Of a stretch of DNA of 64,000 nucleotides, positions 43,173 through 51,291 are shown one piece after another. The notes under the pieces are model-generated. The model made no database searches, was not told where the DNA came from, and worked only from the letters and a program-made list of their open reading frames with translations. Made by a program: the position numbers and the translations under genes. How positions within the stretch are numbered: position 1 is the first letter of the stretch; each line of letters opens with the position of its first letter. The stretch comes from Myxococcales bacterium (lineage in GTDB: Bacteria; Myxococcota_A; Polyangia; Polyangiales; Ga0077539), in the NCBI GenBank assembly GCA_030652255.1, contig JAUSAZ010000106.1, forward strand, positions 1-64,000. Reading direction: 5' to 3'.

Positions 43173-44623
43173 GGGAGGGTCCTGAGCTCGAGGACGCCGA
43201 TCGCGCGCAGGCGATGGCCGACCACGCCGTTGATGTCGTCCTCGAGGCTCACGCTCACCTGCGCCACGCGGCCGAGGGGCACCGTCGCCCCGAGCACGAG
43301 GCCGAGGCCGTCGAGGCTGCGGTCGTCGCGCAGGGCGTCGCGCACGTGGGCCAGGGAGACGAGCGCGTCGAGCCGCAGCCCGCGGCGGAGCACCCACGCG
43401 CGCATGGAGAGGTCGGCGTTGCCGCGCACCCCGAGGCCGCCGCCCTCCAGCGACGCACGCAGCGTGGCGTCCCAGCGCCCACGGCGGACCCGCACCGAGG
43501 CCGCGCCGCCGGCGTTGAGCGGGGCGCCGAGGGCGGTGCCGGCGTTGGCGGAGGTCTCCGTGTCGAGGGCGTAGCGACGCCCCCACGCGGCGAGCGAGAG
43601 GTCGACGGCACGCGACACGGGGAGCGAGACCGAGGCGCGGGCCTCGTCGGTGGGGTCGATCCAGAACGACGCCCAGACGGAGGTGAGGTCGAAGACGGGG
43701 CGCACCCGGAGCAGCTCGACGGACCAGCGACCGCCGCGCGCGGGCAGCCCCTCGACGCCCAGCGAGGCCGTGGTCACCGTCGACATCGGGACCATGTACA
43801 CCGCCTCGGCGAAGGCGCGCACCGAGGCGCCCACCATGAGCTCCGTGCGGGCCGCGACGGCCTCCTCGGCGACGCCCTCGGCGGTCCAGACACGGCGCCA
43901 TGTGAGACGGGCGTCGAGGCGGGCGCTAGCGCGGAGTTCGAGCGCCGCGCCGATCACCCGCGCGGAGGCCCGGTCGAGGACGGCGGTGGCGATGGAGCGG
44001 TCCCAGCCGGCGCGGTCGGCGCGGAGCAGCCCGTCGCGCTCGTAGCGGCCGTTGGAGAGGGGGAAGCCCGCGCGGGTCTCCCAGCCCCCGTAGGCCTCCA
44101 CGGAGGCGACGGCGCCGAGGTTGAGCCGCGCGAGGCCGCCGTCGAAGAGGAAGAAGCCCAGCGGGTCGACGACGAGCTGGCGGCCCGCGCGCAGGTCGAC
44201 GCGCCCCCGCGCGAGGCCGATGACCTCCAGGAAGGCGAAGGGCAGGTCGACCGCGCGGCGGGCGAAGAGGGGCGCAAACTCCGCGGCGCGCGAGCGGTTG
44301 AGCTCGTCGAGGCAGCGGTCGGTGCCGGGGTCGCAGGCTGAGCCGAAGTCGCTGTCGATGCGCAGGCGCGCGCGGAGGCGGACGACCGGCGCGCGGGGGT
44401 CGTCGGAGCGCGAGGCGCCGGCGACGGAGAGGGTCTGGGTGAAGCGGCGGAGGGAGAGCACTGCGGCGCCGGCCGGGCCGCGCACCTGCCACGACGAGGC
44501 CGTGGACTCGGCGCGCACCTCCGCGTCGAACGCGAAGGAGCGCGCGGGGCAGGCGACGATGCCCAGGGCGAGCGCGGACGCGGCGGGTCGGAGGCTACGA
44601 GGGGTCGGTGATGCGGCTGCCAC
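43169..44623 (-). CDS. Outer-membrane beta-barrel protein coupled to the 13-heme cytochrome
   Basis: A 484-residue protein from GTG 44623, whose first 29 bases overlap the end of the YbjN-like gene. The signal peptide ends near SFAF. The rest is made of alternating strands with aromatic girdles (VDLSLAAWGRRYAL, RWSVELLRVRPVF, RLDALVSLAHVRDAL) and ends in VGHRLRAIGVLELRTLP. One Cys pair (CDPGTDRC) lies in an early loop. Size suggests 16-22 strands, smaller than MtrB. I infer that it is the porin part of a porin-cytochrome complex. Confidence 0.7.
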   Translation of the reverse strand: MAAASPTPRSLRPAASALALGIVACPARSFAFDAEVRAESTASSWQVRGPAGAAVLSLRRFTQTLSVAGASRSDDPRAPVVRLRARLRIDSDFGSACDPGTDRCLDELNRSRAAEFAPLFARRAVDLPFAFLEVIGLARGRVDLRAGRQLVVDPLGFFLFDGGLARLNLGAVASVEAYGGWETRAGFPLSNGRYERDGLLRADRAGWDRSIATAVLDRASARVIGAALELRASARLDARLTWRRVWTAEGVAEEAVAARTELMVGASVRAFAEAVYMVPMSTVTTASLGVEGLPARGGRWSVELLRVRPVFDLTSVWASFWIDPTDEARASVSLPVSRAVDLSLAAWGRRYALDTETSANAGTALGAPLNAGGAASVRVRRGRWDATLRASLEGGGLGVRGNADLSMRAWVLRRGLRLDALVSLAHVRDALRDDRSLDGLGLVLGATVPLGRVAQVSVSLEDDINGVVGHRLRAIGVLELRTLP

Positions 44624-45062
44624 CGAAGCGCGCGATGAGTTCGTCGTCGTAGTGGTCGCCGACCGCGCCCACCCGGTGGATGAGGAACTCCACCTCGGCG
44701 CGCTCGAGGTCGAGGGTGCGGCGCTCGGCCACGACGACGACGCGGTCTTCCTGCACGCCGAAGGACACCGCGCCGAGGCCGCCCGCGTTGAGCTCGAGGA
44801 GCGAGCGGAACAGGGGCAGCGGGTCGCCCGCGGCCATGCGGATGATGGGCGCCACGATGCGCAGCTGCGCGGAGTCTTCCCCCGCCCGCGCCGGGCGGAG
44901 GAACACCGCCACCGCCGCGCTGCCCCGCATCAGCGACCAGGCCCGGCTGGGCTCCGGGACGGCGATGCGCACCGTCTCCGGGTCGAGCCCCATGCGACGG
45001 ATGACGTCCTCGATCAGGACGGTGGCGTGCGCGAGTTCTTCCTTCGATTGCGATTCGTCCAC
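44595..45062 (-). CDS. YbjN-like protein
   Basis: A 155-residue protein from GTG 45062, preceded by AAGGAGG eleven bases upstream. The fold pattern (LIEDVIRRMGLDPETVRIA, then strands, then PLPLFRSLLELNAGGLGAVSFGVQEDRVVVVAERRT) matches the YbjN/type III chaperone-like family, which often acts as a small protein-binding regulator. It is encoded upstream of the barrel and cytochrome genes with a 29-base overlap, but a role in that system is only suggested by position. Confidence 0.7.
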   Translation of the reverse strand: MDESQSKEELAHATVLIEDVIRRMGLDPETVRIAVPEPSRAWSLMRGSAAVAVFLRPARAGEDSAQLRIVAPIIRMAAGDPLPLFRSLLELNAGGLGAVSFGVQEDRVVVVAERRTLDLERAEVEFLIHRVGAVGDHYDDELIARFGGSRITDPS

Positions 45063-45182
45063 GGCCGCGGGTGCCTCCTTCAGATCGTTGGTCCCGACCG
45101 GCGCGGATTCGGCACCGTCGGGGGTCGCGTTGTCAAGCCGCGGCGCGGGGAGGGCCCCGGTGGTACACACCACGGTCCCGCG

Positions 45183-46019
45183 ATGCCCACCGTACGCCTC
45201 ATCGTTCGCTACGACGGAACCGACTTCTCCGGCTGGCAGCGCCAGCGGGGCGTTCCGACCGTGCAGGAGTCCATCGAGATCGCCGCCAGCGTGATGGCCT
45301 GCGAGCGCGTCACCGTCCGGGGCGCTGGTCGCACCGACGCGGGCGTCCACGCGCACGGCCAGCTGGCGGCCTTCCGCACCGAGGCCGACATCCCCGACTA
45401 CGGGTGGCGCCTCGGGCTCACCGGCCGCCTGCCCCGCAGCATCGGCATCACCGACGCGCGCCGGGTGCAGGACGACTTCGACCCGCGCCGCGCCTCCGCG
45501 GGCAAGCGCTACCGCTACCTCATCATCTCGTCGCCGCACCGCGACCCCCTGCTGCGCGACCGCGCGTGGCACCTCTGGGGCGACCTCGACGTGTCCCTGA
45601 TGCGCCGCGAGGCCGAGGCGCTCGTCGGCAGCCACGACTTCGCGGCCTTCCGCGCCGCCGATTGCGAGCGCGAGACCACCGTGCGCACGCTCTTCCGCGT
45701 CGACGTCATCGACCGCTTCCAGGGCCGCGACGACCTCATCGCCGTCGAGGTCGAGGGCACCGCCTTCCTCAAGAACATGGTGCGAGTCATCGTCGGAACG
45801 CTCGTGGACGTGGGCCGCGGGCGCCTCCCTCCGGGCACCGTGCGCAGGCGCCTCGCCGACCACGACCGCACCCTCTCGGGCATGACCGCGCCCCCGCAGG
45901 GCCTCTACCTCGACGAGGTGTTCATCAAGGACGAGTGGCGCGTCGACGACGACCCCTTGCGGCCCTGCCCCGCCTACGCGTGGAGGTACCTCCAGCCCGA
46001 CGTCGCGGTGGCGCCGTGA
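45183..46019 (+). CDS. truA: tRNA pseudouridine(38-40) synthase TruA
   Basis: A 278-residue protein from ATG 45183. It has the TruA N-terminus RLIVRYDGTDFSGWQRQ, catalytic Asp52 in GAGRTDAGVHAHGQ, the RYRYLI strand, and the C-terminal motif VEGTAFLKNMVRVIVGTLVDVG. It isomerises uridines 38-40 in tRNA anticodon arms. It is coupled by a GTGA overlap to an envelope-protein gene, an unusual partner that probably reflects only transcriptional packing. Confidence 0.95.
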   Translation: MPTVRLIVRYDGTDFSGWQRQRGVPTVQESIEIAASVMACERVTVRGAGRTDAGVHAHGQLAAFRTEADIPDYGWRLGLTGRLPRSIGITDARRVQDDFDPRRASAGKRYRYLIISSPHRDPLLRDRAWHLWGDLDVSLMRREAEALVGSHDFAAFRAADCERETTVRTLFRVDVIDRFQGRDDLIAVEVEGTAFLKNMVRVIVGTLVDVGRGRLPPGTVRRRLADHDRTLSGMTAPPQGLYLDEVFIKDEWRVDDDPLRPCPAYAWRYLQPDVAVAP

Positions 46020-46738
46020 GCCGCCGCGTCGCCCTCGCCCTCGCCCTCACCGCCGCGCCCCTGGTCGCGCGGGCCGACCCCCCGGCGCCGAAGGTGTGCA
46101 TCGCCGTGGCGGGCGACCCCGACGAGGCCGTGCGGACGCTGGCCCGCGAGGCCGAGGCGACGCTGGCCGCCTCGTCGAGCTGGCGCGTGGTCGCCGACGC
46201 GAGCACCCGCGACGCCCTGCGCGGCGAGTCGCCGACGCCCCCCGACCAGGCTGACCGCGCCGTCGCCCGCCGCGCGCTGCGCGCCACCGACGCCGACGCG
46301 AGCACCCTCGACAGCGTCGGCGACGCGCTGGGCTGCGCCTGGTTCGTCACGCTCACCGCGCGCGCGGCCGGCGTCGCGCCGCGCATCTACGACGTCGGCC
46401 ACCACGCCTTCGTCGCCGCTCCCCCGCCCGGGCCATTTGACGCTCCCGCGGTGGTGCTTCTGCTGGAGGGCGCCGTGAACCACCCTGCCGCCTCGCCTCC
46501 CCCCGCCGCCGCCTCGACCGCACCTCCGACCCCCGGCGACGCGCCCGCGGTCACGCCGGCGGCCCCTGCCCGACGCGCCGCCACGACCCCCGCCCGCAGC
46601 GCGCCCGCCATCTCGCGGGTGTGGCCCTGGCTGGTGGTCGGCGGCGTCGTCCTCGGCGTCCTCGGCGCCGTGGTCATCCTCCAGGGCGAGCCCACGCCCC
46701 GCACGACCATCTCGGTGGTCCACCGGGGCGTCGAGTGA
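46016..46738 (+). CDS. Exported protein with C-terminal membrane helix, function unknown
   Basis: A 240-residue protein from GTG 46016 within the truA stop. The signal peptide ends near ARAD. A globular part of about 120 residues (VCIAVAGDPDEAV, WRVVADASTRDAL, DALGCAWFVTLTARAAGV) resembles proteins that store a nucleotide-free Rossmann-like or TolB-N-like fold. A Pro/Ala/Thr-rich linker leads to one membrane helix (VWPWLVVGGVVLGVLGAVVI) near the C-terminus. It overlaps the next gene by GTGA and may form a pair with that metallopeptidase. Confidence 0.6.
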   Translation: MSRRVALALALTAAPLVARADPPAPKVCIAVAGDPDEAVRTLAREAEATLAASSSWRVVADASTRDALRGESPTPPDQADRAVARRALRATDADASTLDSVGDALGCAWFVTLTARAAGVAPRIYDVGHHAFVAAPPPGPFDAPAVVLLLEGAVNHPAASPPPAAASTAPPTPGDAPAVTPAAPARRAATTPARSAPAISRVWPWLVVGGVVLGVLGAVVILQGEPTPRTTISVVHRGVE

Positions 46739-47754
46739 GGCGCCTCGTCGCCTGGCTCTTCGCGCTCGCCCTCAGCCTCGCGGCCCTCCCCGCGCTCGCC
46801 CAGCACGCCCACGACGACGCCCTCGCGGCCCGTGACGTCGCGCTCTCCATCCCCGCGGTGCCCGCCGACTACGCCACGGTGCAGCTCGGCCCGCTCGCGG
46901 TGAGCTACCCCCGCGCGATGCGGCCCGTGTTCGCCGACGCCCTCGGGCGCGCCGAGCGCGACGCCCGCGCGGTGGGCACCCCGATGGGAATGCCAGAGCT
47001 CCCGCGGCTGTCGGTGCGCCTCGTCCCCGACGACGCGGCGCTGCGCGCGCTCAGTCCCCCGGAGATGCCGCCGCCCCGATACGCCTCCGGGGTCGCGTAC
47101 CCCTCCATCGGGCTCACGCTGGTCTCGGCGCGCGCCCCGGTGACGGGCGACGCCACCCGCGTGGCCCAGGTGCTGCGCCACGAGCTCTCGCACCTCGCCT
47201 GGGGCGTGGCGACGGGTCAGGCGGCAGGGCCGCGGTGGTTCACCGAGGGCCTCGCGGTCGAGCAGTCCGGCGAGCACTCCTTCGAGCGCTTCCAGTCGAT
47301 GGCCCAGGCGAGCTTCTCGCGCGGCCTCGCGCCCTGGGCGCAGCTCGACGCGCGCTTCGGCGGGAGCGCCGAGCAGGTGGACGTCGCGTACGCCCAGGGC
47401 GCCGACATCGTCGGGTGGCTGCTGCGGCGCGACGGCCCCGGGCGCTTCGCCGTGCTCGCCGAGCGGCTGCGGGACGGCGACGCCTTCCCGGTGGCGATGC
47501 GCACGGCCTTCGGCGCCTCGCTCGCGGGCCTCGAGGAGGAGTGGCGCGCAGACGTGCGCAGCCGCTTCGCGCTGGCGCCGCTCTGGGCGGGCTCCGGGGT
47601 GGTGACGGTGGTGTTCCTGGCGATGATGGGGGCGGCGTCGCTTCGGCGCTGGCGCCGGTCGGCGAAGACCCGGGCGCGCTGGGCCGCCGAGGAGCGGGCG
47701 CGCCGACAGCCGCCGCGCTGGGTGGTGGTGACGCCGGGGATGCGAGGGGAGTAG
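46735..47754 (+). CDS. Membrane-anchored zinc metallopeptidase, peptidase_MA-like
   Basis: A 339-residue protein from GTG 46735. The signal peptide ends near ALAQ and the mature N-terminus is HAHDD. The gluzincin-type site is HELSH (149-153) with WFTEGLA giving Glu171 as third ligand, the spacing of MA-clan peptidases. One membrane helix (VVTVVFLAMMGAASL) near residue 285 is followed by a basic cytoplasmic tail. It probably degrades or processes envelope proteins. The preceding protein with its own C-terminal helix could be its partner or substrate. Confidence 0.8.
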   Translation: MRRLVAWLFALALSLAALPALAQHAHDDALAARDVALSIPAVPADYATVQLGPLAVSYPRAMRPVFADALGRAERDARAVGTPMGMPELPRLSVRLVPDDAALRALSPPEMPPPRYASGVAYPSIGLTLVSARAPVTGDATRVAQVLRHELSHLAWGVATGQAAGPRWFTEGLAVEQSGEHSFERFQSMAQASFSRGLAPWAQLDARFGGSAEQVDVAYAQGADIVGWLLRRDGPGRFAVLAERLRDGDAFPVAMRTAFGASLAGLEEEWRADVRSRFALAPLWAGSGVVTVVFLAMMGAASLRRWRRSAKTRARWAAEERARRQPPRWVVVTPGMRGE

Positions 47755-47789
47755 GACGGACCGAGGCGGCGGGAGGGGGGGCGGCGGGC

Positions 47790-48728
47790 TCAGGGGCCGA
47801 TGCGCGGCGAGGTCGGCAGGAAGATGCTGACCCCGAGCGAGACCATCTGGTTGAAGCTGAGCGAGCGGTCGTCGGAGGTGATCCGGGAGACGCGCTGCGC
47901 GGCGCTGCTGGCGAAGTAGGTCGAGACGAGGTCCGAGAAGCCCTCGCAGGACTCGTTGCCCGCCGGGCCGCAGCGCGTGGCGGTGGAGTTCTCGTCGGTG
48001 CCCGAGCGGTTCCACGAGAAGGGCGTGGCGCGGTACTCGACGTTGACCGACACGAAGCGGTTGATGAAGAAGTTGAGGCCGAAGCCGAAGGTCGGCGCGA
48101 CGGCCAGCCGGCTCGCACGCTCGGTCTGCGAGCGCGCCCAGGCCGAGCGCACGTTGGCCGCCGCGACCGCGTCGAGACCGGCGGTCTGCGACTGGAGGCC
48201 CGCGGCGGCGGTGTCGGCCCGCTCGGTCACCCCGACCACCGCGACGCCCGCGACGAAGTAGAGGTCGAGGTCGGCGACGAGGTTCTGGAACAGCGCGAAC
48301 TTCCCGCGCAGCGGGATGAAGGTCGCGTAGAGGTCGATCATGTAGTTGCGGCGCCCGATCTGGTCGGGGAAGTTCGCCCGGTTGGCGATGTTCGCCGTGT
48401 TGCCGGGCGAGCGCGCCGCGATCTGGGTGGTGAGCGAGGTGTCGAGGCCCGCGGCGCCCGCGAACCCGAGACCCAGGCCGATCCAGTCGGTGAAGTGGTA
48501 GTTGGCGCGCAGCCCGAAGAAGAGCTCCCGGGAGAACTCGTCCTGGAGGGTGATACCCACCGTCGGGGTGAGGGACAGCCGGTGTTCGCGGTAGCGCACC
48601 AGGCGCGCCACGGAGCGGGCGCCGGCCAGCGGGCCGCGGATCTGGATGTCCTGCGCGGCGGCGGAGCTCGTGACCAGGCTCGCTCCCGCGAGCACCAGCG
48701 TTCCAAACAGGCGCTTCATCGATGCCAT
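47790..48728 (-). CDS. Outer-membrane beta-barrel protein, OMP_myx type (copy 2)
   Basis: A 312-residue protein. ATG 48728 has GAAGAAAG just upstream; ATG 48719 is possible. The signal peptide ends SSAAAQD. Barrel strands alternate with aromatic belts (LFFGLRANYHFTDWIGLGLGF, NYMIDLYATFIPLRGKFALFQ, YFVAGVAVVGV) and the C-terminal strand is MVSLGVSIFLP. The motif Y.TFIPL.GKF..F is shared with the next protein (YVPLYGKFSMF), so the two genes are a tandem duplication of the myxobacterial outer-membrane beta-barrel family. They lie 20 bases apart in one transcript. Confidence 0.8.
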   Translation of the reverse strand: MASMKRLFGTLVLAGASLVTSSAAAQDIQIRGPLAGARSVARLVRYREHRLSLTPTVGITLQDEFSRELFFGLRANYHFTDWIGLGLGFAGAAGLDTSLTTQIAARSPGNTANIANRANFPDQIGRRNYMIDLYATFIPLRGKFALFQNLVADLDLYFVAGVAVVGVTERADTAAAGLQSQTAGLDAVAAANVRSAWARSQTERASRLAVAPTFGFGLNFFINRFVSVNVEYRATPFSWNRSGTDENSTATRCGPAGNESCEGFSDLVSTYFASSAAQRVSRITSDDRSLSFNQMVSLGVSIFLPTSPRIGP

Positions 48729-48748
48729 CTTTCTTCGCTCCGCAACGC

Positions 48749-49723
48749 TTACTTGGGCAGGTGGTACGAGAAGCTGAACGGCAGGAACACCGTGAGCCCC
48801 ACGGAGAGCATCACGTTGTCCGTGAGCGCGCTCTCGCTCGTCCAGTTGGCAGGGTTGCGGCGACACGCCGTGCAGGTCGTCGAGATCGGCCCGCCGGTGG
48901 TGTTGGAGCCCGTCTCCGGCAGGTTGGTGTTCGTGTTCTCGAGGAGCTCCGGGTAGATGAAGTTTCGCAGCTCGGCGGTGATGGCCACCGAGCGCGACAC
49001 GAACACCCGGAACCCGAGGCCCGCGTCGAACAGGATGCGGGTGTTCCAGTCGAAGGTGCGAACCTCCGGATCGACCGCCGGGATGGGGCGCGTACGCATG
49101 ACGCCGACGCCGGCCGTCAGGTACATGTCCCAGTGGAAGATGAAGCGGTTGAACATCGAGAACTTCCCGTACAAGGGCACGTACGAGAAGTTCACCGCGG
49201 CCGCGAGCTGGTACTCGTTGATGGGCACCACGAGCTCGGCCGAGCGGCCGACGAAGTAGTTCACGTCCGACGACGCGTTGAGCCCCTGGAAGAACACGCC
49301 CGTCACGCCGACGGCGAGCACGTTCGAGATCCAGTAGTTCATCGAGAGGCCGAAGCCCGTGTGCGACACGAAGGGGTCGTTGAGCGAGAAGTTCGCCGAG
49401 GGGTTGATCTCGAAGCGGTGGTTGCGCAGCGCGTAGATCTGCTGCACCGCGTAGATCTCCTCCTGGAGGCGGTGCCGCTGCGCCGCCACGTCCCCACCGG
49501 GGACCGTGAGCGACGGCAGCGGCGAATCGCCCGAGCCGCTCGGTGTGGCCGCCGCAGGCGCCGGCTGCGCCGTGGCCTCCTCTGCCCCGAACGTCATCGA
49601 GCTGCTGTCATCTCCGCCCGCGGGCGGAGTCGGTTGCGCGCTGCGAGGCTGCGCGAGCAGCTGCGACGGTGCGCCCAGGAGCGCTGCGGTAAGCAGCGCT
49701 CGGACGATCTTTCCTCGACCCAT
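48749..49723 (-). CDS. Outer-membrane beta-barrel protein, OMP_myx type (copy 1)
   Basis: A 324-residue protein from ATG 49723 (ATG 49738 is an alternative start; CAGGGG lies upstream of the chosen one). A signal peptide (LLAQ) and a Pro/Ala/Ser linker precede a helical stretch (QRHRLQEEIYAVQQIYALRNHRFEINP), then barrel strands (GFGLSMNYWISNVLAVGVTGVFF, SYVPLYGKFSMFNRFIFHWDMYLTAGVGV) and the terminal strand VGLTVFLPFSFSYHLPK. CTACRRN in a late loop forms a possible disulfide. It is a paralogue of the downstream gene. A good sigma70-like promoter lies about 90 bases upstream. Confidence 0.8.
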   Translation of the reverse strand: MGRGKIVRALLTAALLGAPSQLLAQPRSAQPTPPAGGDDSSSMTFGAEEATAQPAPAAATPSGSGDSPLPSLTVPGGDVAAQRHRLQEEIYAVQQIYALRNHRFEINPSANFSLNDPFVSHTGFGLSMNYWISNVLAVGVTGVFFQGLNASSDVNYFVGRSAELVVPINEYQLAAAVNFSYVPLYGKFSMFNRFIFHWDMYLTAGVGVMRTRPIPAVDPEVRTFDWNTRILFDAGLGFRVFVSRSVAITAELRNFIYPELLENTNTNLPETGSNTTGGPISTTCTACRRNPANWTSESALTDNVMLSVGLTVFLPFSFSYHLPK

Positions 49724-49810
49724 CGTCACCCCTGTCATGGTGCCTGCCAGTGCCCTTGTCCGCGATTCTAACTACTGGAAATCGCAGGGAATTTCGCCAA
49801 CCTCGAACCG

Positions 49811-49840
49811 ACTATATCACGCGCTCTTCGCGCGTCGCAA
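49811..49840 (-). promoter_or_regulatory. Promoter for the tandem outer-membrane protein genes
   Basis: On the minus strand TTGCGA (49840-49835), 18 bases and TATAGT (49816-49811) give a sigma70-like promoter in the only AT-richer spot of the area. The spacer holds the inverted repeat ACGCGC-TCTTC-GCGCGT (49819-49835), a possible operator. Confidence 0.5.
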
Positions 49841-49865
49841 CAGCATTGTCTGGGCCGTCGGACGC

Positions 49866-51224
49866 TCAGGCGTCCGCGCCGTCGCCCCGCGAGAACAGCG
49901 CCTCGACGAACTCCGCCGCGTCGAAGTCGCGGAGGTCGTCGGCCTTCTCCCCGACGCCGATGAAGCGCACGGGCAGCTTGAACTCGTCGGCCACCGCGAG
50001 GATGACCCCGCCCTTGGCCGTCCCGTCGAGCTTGGTGAGCACCACGCCCGACACGTCGAGGGCCTCGCGGAACTCCTTGGCCTGGCTCAGCGCGTTCTGC
50101 CCCGTGACGGCGTCGAGCACCAGCAGCACCTCGTGGGGCGCGCCCGGGCAGGCCTTCCCGGCCGCGTCGCGGGTCTTCCGGAGCTCTTCCATCAAGGGCG
50201 CCTTGTTCTGGAGCCGGCCCGCCGTGTCGGCGATGACCACGTCGAAGCCCTCGGCGACGCCCCGCGCGACGGCCTCGTACACCACGGCGCTCGGCTTCGC
50301 GCCGTCCTTCGCCTTGTGCACCGTCACGCCCACGCGGGTGCCCCACATCTCGAGCTGCTGCACCGCCGCCGCGCGGAAGGTGTCGGCCGCTGCGAGCAGC
50401 ACCTTCTGCCCCGCGGCCTTGTAGCGCCCCGCCAGCTTCGCCGTGGTGGTGGTCTTGCCCGCCCCGTTGACGCCCACCATCAGGATCACGAGCGGCGACT
50501 GCTTCGCCGATGCGCCGAAGGCCGGCGCCTCGACCGCGAGGATGCGCCGCGAGTCGTCTCGCAGCGCGTCCCACACCCGATCGGCGTCGGCGAGCTCGTT
50601 GCGGTCGAGGCGCTCTCGCAGCCCGTCGACGAAGCGCTTCGTCGTCGCCGCGCCCACGTCACCCGTCAGCAGGGTCTCTTCGATCTCGTCGAGCAGCGCG
50701 GGGTCGATCTCCTTCTTGCCGCTGAAGACGGCGAAGAGGCGCTGCATGAAGCCGCCGCGCGTCTGCGCGAGGCCCCGCTTGATGGCCCCGACGTCGCGCG
50801 GCGCAGAGAGAGGCGCGGGCGCTGCACGGTCGGCCGCCACGGCGGGCGTTGCTGCGACCGGCGGCTCGACCACCACGACCGGCGGAGCGGCCGGCGCGGC
50901 CTCGGGCGCAGGGGCCGTCTCGGCAGCGGTCGCCGGGGTCGCCGGGGCGGCCTCGCCGACGGGACCCGTGGCCACGGCCTCGACGGCCGGAGCGGCCTTG
51001 GCCACCGGCTCATCGGCCGCAGGCGGCGCCTTGGCGACCTCGGGCTTCGCGCCCGGCTCGGGCTTCGCGGCCGGCTCGGCCTTCGCTGCGGGCGGCTCGG
51101 CCTTCGGCGGGAGCGGCGCCGGCGCCTCGTCGGCCTCGGGCAGCTGCGGCCCCTTGCGGGTGAGCAGGAACGCCGCGATGCCAACGATGACAACCAGCAG
51201 TAGTACGATCAGCCAGGGATCCAT
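49866..51224 (-). CDS. ftsY: Signal recognition particle receptor FtsY
   Basis: A 452-residue protein. One N-terminal membrane helix (WLIVLLLVVIVGIAAFLLT) is followed by a long Ala/Pro/Glu linker (about 25-150) in place of the acidic A domain. The NG domain has P-loop GVNGAGKT (251-258), DTAGRLQNKAPLMEEL and TKLDGTAKGG. It receives SRP-ribosome complexes at the membrane through GTP hydrolysis paired with Ffh. The membrane helix plus linker is common in myxobacterial FtsY. Confidence 0.95.
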   Translation of the reverse strand: MDPWLIVLLLVVIVGIAAFLLTRKGPQLPEADEAPAPLPPKAEPPAAKAEPAAKPEPGAKPEVAKAPPAADEPVAKAAPAVEAVATGPVGEAAPATPATAAETAPAPEAAPAAPPVVVVEPPVAATPAVAADRAAPAPLSAPRDVGAIKRGLAQTRGGFMQRLFAVFSGKKEIDPALLDEIEETLLTGDVGAATTKRFVDGLRERLDRNELADADRVWDALRDDSRRILAVEAPAFGASAKQSPLVILMVGVNGAGKTTTTAKLAGRYKAAGQKVLLAAADTFRAAAVQQLEMWGTRVGVTVHKAKDGAKPSAVVYEAVARGVAEGFDVVIADTAGRLQNKAPLMEELRKTRDAAGKACPGAPHEVLLVLDAVTGQNALSQAKEFREALDVSGVVLTKLDGTAKGGVILAVADEFKLPVRFIGVGEKADDLRDFDAAEFVEALFSRGDGADA

Positions 51225-51291
51225 CCGGAAGCGCGCCTCCTCGTGCTGCGACGCACGCGCCCCTTTTCGGGGAGCCGCACCATAGAGCCCA

